From the NCBI GenBank assembly GCA_913774795.1, contig CAJYIL010000122.1, forward strand, positions 1 to 7,417: a stretch of DNA of 7,417 bases, read 5' to 3'. This stretch comes from Pseudobdellovibrionaceae bacterium. Its GTDB lineage: Bacteria; Bdellovibrionota; Bdellovibrionia; Bdellovibrionales; JAMPXM01. Shown piece after piece: positions 1 to 5,160 of the stretch; position 1 is the stretch's first letter; each line of letters starts with the position of its first letter. The notes beneath the pieces were generated by a model. It was given only the letters and a program-made list of their open reading frames with translations, was not told the DNA's origin and did no database searches. Both the position numbers and the translations under genes were made by a program.

Positions 1-161
1 TGTTCTTTCAAAGTTGTGGTAAACCGAGATTGGCAAACGGAAGACACCTGACTCAAACTTTTTTTCTTCCGCCTGTTGCAGTTCGATTTTGAATTAGCAA
101 GAGATCGTTCTTTAAAAAAAAGTCTGAGTTCTCGGCAGCGCGAATTTCGCATGGCGGGGAT
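1..161. other. AT-rich leader upstream of the Y1 transposase, with nested inverted repeats
   Basis: I see no gene here. The stretch is rich in A/T runs. Bases 50-65 (GACTCAAACTTTTTTT) pair with 115-130 (AAAAAAAGTCTGAGTT) with one mismatch and one G-T pair, giving a 16-pair imperfect inverted repeat. Inside it, 76-84 (TTGCAGTTC) pairs with 91-100 (GAATTAGCAA) across the loop GATTTT with one bulged A. A second, alternative pairing is CGGAAGA (38-44) with TCTTCCG (65-71). IS200/IS605-type elements carry subterminal hairpins and a structured leader that restrains transposase expression, so this could be a left end or a control leader. That is inference. No convincing -35/-10 pair was found. Confidence 0.45.
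50..130. repeat. Imperfect inverted repeat enclosing a small hairpin
   Basis: The arms are 50-65 and 115-130, with 14 Watson-Crick pairs, one G-T pair (50/130) and one A-C mismatch (56/124). Much of the pairing is a T-run against an A-run, which makes chance matching easier. The enclosed 76-100 hairpin has a six-base loop. It lies 32 bases before the transposase start. It may be an element end or a leader structure. Confidence 0.35.
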
Positions 162-698
162 ATGTCAGGACGCCGAAAGGTGTTCAGACCTCTTGATCAA
201 AAGCGAAAGCTTCATCTGATTCTGAAGAGCTCGCATGCTCGCGGGGCAAAAAGCTTCATCTCTAACAAACTCGAAGTCAGACGCATCATCGAAACGAAGG
301 CGTCTAAGTATGGCATCGTGATTCATGACCTCGAAATCATGCGTGATCACATTCATCTCTTCGTCAGTTTCAAAACGCGCGAGCTCATTCAGAACTTTAT
401 GAAGGTCTCAACGGGCCTGATCGCGCGATTCATCACCAAAGCACGTAAAGGAAAGCCCTTCGGCAAACGCTTTTGGGACGGTCTCGCGTTCAGCAGAATT
501 GTGAAGGGTGAAAGAGACGAACGAAATCTCAAGAACTACCTCGAGAAGAACCGCATCGAGCGTGAAGAGGGAACCGAGTGGCGCTGGGCGATCGAGTTCC
601 ACGAGAGCGTTGAGCGTGAGGCGCGGCGCAAGCGTCTCAGCTATGACGAAGCTCTTGCGCGGCAGTTTGCGAGTACGCGATTCGAGCCTCGGCGATAG
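162..698 (+). CDS. Y1 (HUH) transposase of the IS200-like/RAYT family
   Basis: A 178-residue protein of the Transposase_IS200-like (Y1_Tnp) fold, the single-strand DNA nickases that act through a covalent phosphotyrosine. The HUH metal-binding motif is H63-I64-H65 in RDHIHLFVSF. The candidate nucleophile is Y126 in NLKNYLEKN, at the place of the family's Y-I-x-x-N-P. The N-terminal RKLHLILKSSHARGAKSF (16-32) corresponds to the conserved opening beta strand, and W105-D106 matches the usual tryptophan before the helix carrying Tyr. The basic C-terminal tail (150-178) probably contacts DNA. The ATG at 162 follows a weak GGCGGGG Shine-Dalgarno-like run. An ATG at 151 is out of frame. No accessory tnpB lies beside it, and hairpins with a GTAG flank follow it, so a REP-associated transposase (RAYT) fits better than a mobile IS200. 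The length and both key motifs look intact, so it is probably active. Confidence 0.85.
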   Translation: MSGRRKVFRPLDQKRKLHLILKSSHARGAKSFISNKLEVRRIIETKASKYGIVIHDLEIMRDHIHLFVSFKTRELIQNFMKVSTGLIARFITKARKGKPFGKRFWDGLAFSRIVKGERDERNLKNYLEKNRIEREEGTEWRWAIEFHESVEREARRKRLSYDEALARQFASTRFEPRR

Positions 699-712
699 CC
701 GGAGGCTTCTAC
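684..712 (-). repeat. REP-like hairpin with GTAG flank (inverted orientation)
   Basis: On the plus strand GAGCCTCGGC (684-693), loop GATA, then GCCGGAGGCTT (698-708) form a ten-pair stem with one bulged G (702) and one terminal G-T pair. CTAC follows directly at 709-712. Read on the minus strand this is GTAG immediately followed by a palindrome, the layout of REP sequences recognised by RAYT proteins. The stem overlaps the transposase stop codon (696-698). No T-run follows closely, so it is a poor intrinsic terminator. REP identity is inference, because no second copy of this stem is present in the window. Confidence 0.4.
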
Positions 713-736
713 ATCTGAGTTTGCCGTTTTAATGTA

Positions 737-760
737 CGAGTGAGCTCCCTTGCTCAATCG
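737..760. repeat. Small hairpin in the convergent gap
   Basis: CGAGTGAGC (737-745) pairs with GCTCAATCG (752-760) over the loop TCCCTT, with a single G-A mismatch at 740/757, giving eight pairs. It has no T-run on either side. It may be part of the REP-like cluster or help end transcription by a factor-dependent route. Both are guesses. Confidence 0.35.
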
Positions 761-817
761 TGATGGCCGATTGCGACCAAACTGACACGGGCATGCTCTG
801 ACTCCGGTTGCGCATTT

Positions 818-849
818 GTAGGCGCGAGTCACCAGTGAGTCGCTGGCGC
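818..849 (+). repeat. REP-like hairpin with GTAG flank (direct orientation)
   Basis: GTAG at 818-821 is followed two bases later by GCGAGTCAC (824-832) and GTGAGTCGC (835-843), which pair with one G-G mismatch around a tight loop. A looser outer pairing, TTGCGC (808-813) with GCGCAA (846-851), encloses it. The GTAG-then-palindrome order mirrors the 684-712 element in the opposite orientation, so the two face each other like the members of a BIME. Their stem sequences differ, which argues against one shared REP family. Confidence 0.35.
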
Positions 850-938
850 AAACATCATGAAGCTTACCAACTGGCGTGGGTCGCTCGAGAGGCTGCCTCA
901 CAAACAGCCCTTTTCGACGGGCGCCGCGCCCTGACCGC

Positions 939-2198
939 TCAGTTATCGTTAACAGCTTTCGGCAAAGCGCGAGGCGCGCGTGCCTTCAGCACTCGCGATG
1001 TCGTCGCGTTCGTGTCGTTCGCGGCGTTCGCAGGGCCTGCGCCGACAACCCCGCCCAAGACACCCGCCCCTCCTGCAGCCGCATTGCCAGAGTCGAGGGC
1101 GGCCGACGATCCGGCCGTTTTAAACGCCGTCTGCACGCGAGAGAGCGTGTCCTCTTGCTGAGCGTCGGTCATGCGAAGAGCTTTGGGCTGAGAAAGAGCG
1201 ACATCATCCAAGAGCGCGGCCAGGCGGAGGCCCGCCTTCAGTAGCTGCGTCTCGACGACCGGAGCAAATTTCTTCTCGTAAGCGAGATCCAGAACCGGAA
1301 TCTTTGATTTGTCGATCGCCGAACCCGCGCCCGGTTTCGATGACGCCTGATCCTCGAACCATTGACAGTAAGGGCGGTGCTTCGCACGCTCGCCCGCGGG
1401 AATGCCGTCCATGGACCCGGGCGCATCGGGATAGAGCCCGTTCTCACGAAGCGCTTGCGACTCGAGCATCCAGTCTTTCACCGTGCCCGCTCCGTATTGA
1501 GCCTTCGCGGTGGGCGTTAGCATCTCCGGGCGTAAGCGTTCAAATGCCGAAAGATATTGGTTCATGTATTTGGCGTTGCCGATTTTCTGCGCTGGGTCCG
1601 CGTAAGTCGTTCCTAAGAACACGACGATTCCGTCGTCCCAGAACGCGTGAAGATTCGTCTTCATCGGATTGCGCTCAGGCGTTTCTTGAACGGTCACCTG
1701 ACACGCGTTACCTCCGAGATCGAAGCCGTTGCCGATATGGAGAGGTTGGGCAATATCGCCCATCACGTGAGCCAAGTAACGAATGGCGAGTTGTTTCTCC
1801 GCCGTCGTCGATGTTTTCGATTTCAAAAGAGCGATCGAACCCTGGATGGCGCCGTAACAATCTTTTGTCGAGTGCTCCGGTTTTGTATCGTAGGTGAAGC
1901 CCGTCGGAATTTCGCAGAAGTGAAAATCGCCGAAGTCGTGTGTGTCGGCGCCGCGCTTGGAGACGTCTGGGTCTTTATGACCAAACCGATCATCGTCCCG
2001 AACGTGATCTGGGAAAATCGCCGAAACCGAAAGGGGCTCAAGCCCCATCAACCCTCGCAAGTAATCGCGCGTTTCGGGCTTCATGGTTTCTTCAGCCACA
2101 GCCCCGACAATGGAATGACCCAAATCGGCCCAGGCGAAAGCCATCGAACTAGAAAAAAGAACCAAGAGCGGTGCCGTAAATGTGACGAGTGTCTTCAT
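939..2198 (-). CDS. Exported S1/P1-family zinc nuclease
   Basis: A 419-residue protein of the S1/P1 nuclease family, secreted three-zinc enzymes that cut single-stranded DNA and RNA and remove 3' phosphates. The start is the ATG at 2198: it has AGGA eight bases upstream, and it gives a signal peptide (1-22, ending AFA) whose cleavage leaves W23 as the first mature residue. That N-terminal Trp is a zinc ligand in this family. An in-frame ATG at 2246 would bury the signal peptide behind 16 residues. Other likely ligands are H28 (WADLGH), D64 (FPDHVR), H93 (FHFCEIP), H144, D148 and H154 (AHVMGDIAQPLH), and H184 and D188 (NLHAFWDD). DLGGNACQV matches the GDxGGN loop. The family core ends near residue 335 (AGLRLAALLDDVAL). 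About 85 further residues form an extension with an Ala/Gly-rich stretch (373-391) and a basic end. It is likely co-transcribed with the kinase 71 bases upstream. Confidence 0.9.
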   Translation of the reverse strand: MKTLVTFTAPLLVLFSSSMAFAWADLGHSIVGAVAEETMKPETRDYLRGLMGLEPLSVSAIFPDHVRDDDRFGHKDPDVSKRGADTHDFGDFHFCEIPTGFTYDTKPEHSTKDCYGAIQGSIALLKSKTSTTAEKQLAIRYLAHVMGDIAQPLHIGNGFDLGGNACQVTVQETPERNPMKTNLHAFWDDGIVVFLGTTYADPAQKIGNAKYMNQYLSAFERLRPEMLTPTAKAQYGAGTVKDWMLESQALRENGLYPDAPGSMDGIPAGERAKHRPYCQWFEDQASSKPGAGSAIDKSKIPVLDLAYEKKFAPVVETQLLKAGLRLAALLDDVALSQPKALRMTDAQQEDTLSRVQTAFKTAGSSAALDSGNAAAGGAGVLGGVVGAGPANAANDTNATTSRVLKARAPRALPKAVNDN

Positions 2199-2221
2199 GC
2201 CGTGAATCCTGACGGAGTTGG

Positions 2222-2234
2222 GGGCGTCTCGCCC
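2222..2234. repeat. GGGCG-TCT-CGCCC hairpin between kinase 2 and the nuclease
   Basis: A perfect five-pair stem with a three-base loop sits in the 71-base gap before the nuclease start. On the coding (minus) strand it is preceded, not followed, by a T-run, so it is not a typical terminator for the kinase. The same stem bases (GGGCG/CGCCC) recur at 919-931, just past the nuclease stop. Confidence 0.35.
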
Positions 2235-2269
2235 AAAATCCTGCATACGAAATGCCGAGCCAGACAGAG

Positions 2270-4117
2270 TCAGTTCGGGACCGGCAGAAACTTCGAGAGG
2301 TCATCGACCAAGTGATCGAAATCGACCGGCTTTGACACGTAGGAATCGAAGCCAGATCGAAAACAGCGCTGCCGGTCGTCTGTCGACGCATGCGCCGTCA
2401 CCGCGACGATGGCGCGCCGGTAGCCCGCATCGCGAGCGGCTCGCGTGGCCGAATAGCCATCCAGGACCGGCATTTTGATGTCCATCAAAACCAAATCGAA
2501 CTCCGATTGACGAAGAAGTTCGAGCGCCTCCGCCCCGTTCTCTCGCACGCTGACTTCGGCACCTTGTTTTATAAGATATCGCTTCATCAGCACCTGCAGA
2601 TCTTTGGAATCATCGACGACCAGAATGCGCCGACCCTCAAGCCGACGCGCGGCACTCATGGGCCGGCCCGCACGTTCAACGACGGGCTTCGCGTCGACGT
2701 CGTTACAAAGGAGTGCGTTAGGACCGGCATCAATCGTCAATTCGAACTTGGCACCTGAAGTGGCCCCTGAATTTAAGAGAACCAGGTTTCCGCCGAGGAG
2801 CCGCGCGAGATTCTTCGAGAGAGCGAGTCCCAGCCCAGAGCCCGGGACTCGCTGAACGCGAGCACTGAGTCCACGCGAGAACGGCCGAAAAAGAGTCTTT
2901 GCGGCCTCCTCTGAAATCCCGATCCCCGAATCTTCGATCACGATTCTTAATGCCGAAGAGGCCTCATTAAACGAGGCCCGCATTGAAACGACGCCTTGAT
3001 CGGTAAACTTCGCAGCGTTTGTGAGGAGATTGATTAAGATCTCACGGAGGCGAGTTGAATCTGAGTGAATTCGCGAGGGAAGCCGGTCGATCTGCACGTC
3101 GAATCTCAGTCCGCGCTCTTCAATTGTCGGCCGCATGAGCGCGACGACGTCCTGTATTTCTGTGAGCGGCGAGATAAAGCTTTTCTGAATATACATCTGC
3201 CCGTTTTCGATTTTCGAGAGGTCGAGCAGATCGTTGACGAGGGCGACCAGATACTTTCCGTTTCGAGAAATCATCTTAAGATCGCTTCGTACATCCTCCG
3301 CGAGCGCCGGATTTTGCAGGAGCATGTCGGAGAATCCGTTGATCGCGGCCAGAGGAGTTCGAATCTCGTGAGACGCGTTGGCCAGAAGAACACTCTTGGC
3401 TCGGTTTGAGGCTTCGGCTTCACTTTGCTCGCGGCGCAAATCCTCTGTGCGCCGCAATTCCTCTTGAGCCTTTTCAAGCGAATCCACTTGGCTTTTGAGC
3501 CTTGCGGTCAAATCGCCGTTTTCGATATTCAATTTTAAACCGCGCACGATGTAAGCGTTGTGGTCTCGGCCGACGACGACCGAGAGAAGGCAAATGAGCA
3601 TGAGCATCGCGCCGATGATCGGATACAAGGGCCCGCCGGCGATGAAAAGGGAGATCGACCAAATCACGAATGACGGCGCCATGATCAACATCATCATGCG
3701 GTAAGACGCCGCGTAGGCGACCATCGCCCCCGCCGACATCATGACGACCGAAGCCGTCGTCACGATCTGCACGCTGACGGGTTCAGACGGCATCCGCCAA
3801 CCGAGAGCACCCCACGCAAAACCGCTCAAAAGCAACATCGCCTCGAGACCGCGCTCCCACCTTCTAGCGGTCTCATGCGAGGTGATTTGGTCGCGCAGGC
3901 GATTCCAGGCTAACGACATCACGACTCGAACGACCGCCGATGAAAAGACGATGGCGGCCCATATTTCAGCGAACTCACGATGGCCGGAGGCCCAAGCGAC
4001 CGTCAGATAGGCGACCGCTAAAAAAACCAACGAGATGATGCCACGCAGATTTTGCGTGTAGAGCAGATTTAAGCGTTCGATTTGAAGACGAAGACTCGCC
4101 GAAACGGTTTGAGGCAT
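2270..4117 (-). CDS. Membrane hybrid sensor histidine kinase with C-terminal receiver (kinase 2)
   Basis: With the ATG at 4117 the protein has 615 residues; a TTG at 4126 would add three. No clear Shine-Dalgarno precedes either. The N-terminal half-sensor has five or six membrane segments (about 25-44, 50-70, 92-108, 114-140, 141-162 and 165-184). Its opening, LRLQIERLNLLY, recalls an unnamed membrane input region found in other bacterial kinases and GGDEF proteins. A coiled-coil linker (205-238) leads to HisKA with the phosphorylated H250 (SHEIRTPL). The HATPase_c domain shows an N box (N363, N367), G1 (DSGIG, 396-400), F box (LFRPF) and G2 (GSGLGLAL). The receiver (497-612) has D502/D503, acceptor D546 (LVLMDIKMP), T574 and K596. 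It would autophosphorylate and pass phosphate to its own receiver. No HPt or output domain is present, so a separate HPt protein is implied. The signal is unknown. Confidence 0.9.
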   Translation of the reverse strand: MPQTVSASLRLQIERLNLLYTQNLRGIISLVFLAVAYLTVAWASGHREFAEIWAAIVFSSAVVRVVMSLAWNRLRDQITSHETARRWERGLEAMLLLSGFAWGALGWRMPSEPVSVQIVTTASVVMMSAGAMVAYAASYRMMMLIMAPSFVIWSISLFIAGGPLYPIIGAMLMLICLLSVVVGRDHNAYIVRGLKLNIENGDLTARLKSQVDSLEKAQEELRRTEDLRREQSEAEASNRAKSVLLANASHEIRTPLAAINGFSDMLLQNPALAEDVRSDLKMISRNGKYLVALVNDLLDLSKIENGQMYIQKSFISPLTEIQDVVALMRPTIEERGLRFDVQIDRLPSRIHSDSTRLREILINLLTNAAKFTDQGVVSMRASFNEASSALRIVIEDSGIGISEEAAKTLFRPFSRGLSARVQRVPGSGLGLALSKNLARLLGGNLVLLNSGATSGAKFELTIDAGPNALLCNDVDAKPVVERAGRPMSAARRLEGRRILVVDDSKDLQVLMKRYLIKQGAEVSVRENGAEALELLRQSEFDLVLMDIKMPVLDGYSATRAARDAGYRRAIVAVTAHASTDDRQRCFRSGFDSYVSKPVDFDHLVDDLSKFLPVPN

Positions 4118-4224
4118 GGCATTCAAATTTAGCGGGCTCGCTAGCTCGGCACCAATCGTTTCTCTTTTAAATTTCTAAAAACAAAACAAGCCAGAACGCA
4201 CGTGGCCGAGCTAGGCTTTTCAGG
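4118..4224. promoter_or_regulatory. Divergent promoter region between kinase 2 and the astacin gene
   Basis: The 107 bases between two outward-facing genes must hold both promoters, unless transcription enters from further away. The middle (about 4155-4190) is strongly A/T rich, including TTTTAAATTT, while the flanks are GC rich. I could not choose -35/-10 hexamers with confidence on either strand. A perfect ten-base inverted repeat brackets the AT-rich core and is listed separately. Confidence 0.6.
4141..4214. repeat. Perfect 10-bp inverted repeat bracketing the divergent promoter core
   Basis: CTAGCTCGGC (4141-4150) is the exact reverse complement of GCCGAGCTAG (4205-4214), 54 bases apart. 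The right copy is itself nearly palindromic (GCC-g-AGCT-a-GGC, 4205-4216). It overlaps the AGG at 4213-4215 that could serve as the Shine-Dalgarno of the astacin gene. The left copy starts 24 bases before the kinase ATG. Paired sites flanking divergent promoters are typical of a regulator that binds both and loops the DNA. An RNA hairpin is less likely, because the arms would usually lie on different transcripts. No regulator is encoded in the window. Confidence 0.5.
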
Positions 4225-5151
4225 ATGAAGTTCCTATTTGCGATCTTAGCCATTTTAGTTGTCGTCTTTTTTATTCTCGGCCGTCGGGATCAGACGGCCG
4301 CTCAAGACGCCCGCGATGTTCAAAACGCCAACCGACAAGATCACCCCGAGAGTTCCGAGATCGTGCCCCCTGCGACGATTGCAAGAGCTCAAGAGCGAAA
4401 TGACGAACGCGATTTCTCCCTGAAAACCAACGAGACCTCTGCGCCGCTGCCGGGAGAAAAGAGCGCTGATCAGCATGCCGAGCTTTCCGAGGACATCGTC
4501 CGCGATTACACGGTCGAAGACGGAGTCGCGGTCATCGAAGGTGACATCATCATCGGGACACCGGGGACCGCCGGTCGAGCCGCGCAAGTTTCTCGAATCA
4601 GCCCTTGGCCGACGAGAGAAATCCCGATTTACATTCAACCGAGTCTCCCGAATCCGTCTCGTGTACGAGACGCGATTGAGTATTTCAAGCCGACGGCCGT
4701 TCGTTTCGTGCCTTACACCAACCAGCACGATGTTCTCGTTATCGAATCCGGAACCGGCCGCTGCAAGTCGTACATGGGAAAAATCGGGGGCAAGCAGCCG
4801 ATCTATCTCGCGCCGGATTGCGGAGCGCACGAGATCGCGCATGAACTCATGCACGCCATCGGATTTATTCACGAACAAAATCGTAACGACCGAGACTCAT
4901 TCATCCGCGTCAACCGCGAAAACATCGAAGGCAGTGCGCTTGCGAATTTCGAAAAGCTGCCAACTGATTTTATGATTCTCTCGGGTCGCAAGCCATTCGA
5001 TTTTAGGAGCGTCATGCTCTACCCTGAGACGATGTTCTCTAGAAACGGAGATCCAACAATCGTCAGCACGACGGGAGCGGCGATCGCTCCCAGCGAAGGT
5101 CTGAGCGCAAGTGACATCGATCGTATCAATTCGTTTTACGGCGCGCGATAA
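4225..5151 (+). CDS. Astacin-family (M12A) zinc metalloprotease, zymogen with N-terminal membrane segment
   Basis: A 308-residue endopeptidase precursor. Residues 3-19 form one hydrophobic segment (signal peptide or anchor). It has no lipobox Cys. A polar, probably disordered stretch (22-90) follows. IEGDI (104-108) matches the FxGD propeptide motif of astacins, so D107 is the likely aspartate switch that blocks zinc in the zymogen. The catalytic domain (about 122-308) contains the full HExxHxxGxxHE signature: H206, E207, H210, G213, H216, E217, followed by QNRNDRD. The Met-turn is SVMLY (262-266) with M264 and ligand Y266; a His is usual where L265 stands. C180 and C199, the only cysteines, fit the astacin Cys64-Cys84 disulfide. 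The C-terminal ISFYG-like end (INSFYGAR) is typical. The ATG at 4225 has AGG nine bases upstream. It probably acts in the periplasm, at the surface or outside the cell after propeptide removal. Its substrate is unknown. Confidence 0.9.
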   Translation: MKFLFAILAILVVVFFILGRRDQTAAQDARDVQNANRQDHPESSEIVPPATIARAQERNDERDFSLKTNETSAPLPGEKSADQHAELSEDIVRDYTVEDGVAVIEGDIIIGTPGTAGRAAQVSRISPWPTREIPIYIQPSLPNPSRVRDAIEYFKPTAVRFVPYTNQHDVLVIESGTGRCKSYMGKIGGKQPIYLAPDCGAHEIAHELMHAIGFIHEQNRNDRDSFIRVNRENIEGSALANFEKLPTDFMILSGRKPFDFRSVMLYPETMFSRNGDPTIVSTTGAAIAPSEGLSASDIDRINSFYGAR

Positions 5152-5160
5152 AAACGAAAT

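Larger units (their letters stand above)
699..938. other. Gene-free, hairpin-rich gap between convergent genes
   Basis: This 240-base gap separates the 3' ends of the transposase and the nuclease. Short open frames exist here, but none has a recognisable protein or ribosome site. It holds the right arm of the 684-712 hairpin, a second hairpin at 737-760, a GTAG-flanked hairpin at 818-849 and a GC-rich hairpin at 919-931 (GGGCG, CCG, CGCCC). None is followed by a clear T-run on either strand, so I cannot point to a factor-independent terminator for either gene. Confidence 0.6.

Noticed and set aside
151..153. Earlier ATG as the transposase start
   Set aside because: It is out of frame with the transposase, and the frame it opens shows no protein of interest.
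684..730. Intrinsic terminator for the transposase (hairpin at 684-708 with TTTT at 727-730)
   Set aside because: The T-run is about 18 bases past the stem and only four long, and the stem overlaps the stop codon. This does not fit a factor-independent terminator.
808..1244. Plus-strand open frames covering the end of the nuclease and the convergent gap
   Set aside because: They have no ribosome site and no domain, and their composition mirrors the Ala/Gly-rich nuclease tail read on the other strand.
2199..2246. Longer nuclease starting at the ATG at 2246
   Set aside because: It would put 16 residues before a good signal peptide, and the ATG at 2198 has a well-spaced AGGA.
1304..2315. Two long plus-strand open frames (1304-1897 and 1647-2315) opposite the nuclease gene
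   Set aside because: Their translations are Arg/Ser/Pro-rich with no domain, they overlap each other, and the opposite strand encodes a complete nuclease with signal peptide and all metal ligands.
4255..4878. A 207-codon minus-strand open frame opposite the astacin gene
   Set aside because: The plus strand carries a full astacin signature, while the minus frame is Arg/Asp-rich with no recognisable motif, as expected for a shadow of a real gene.
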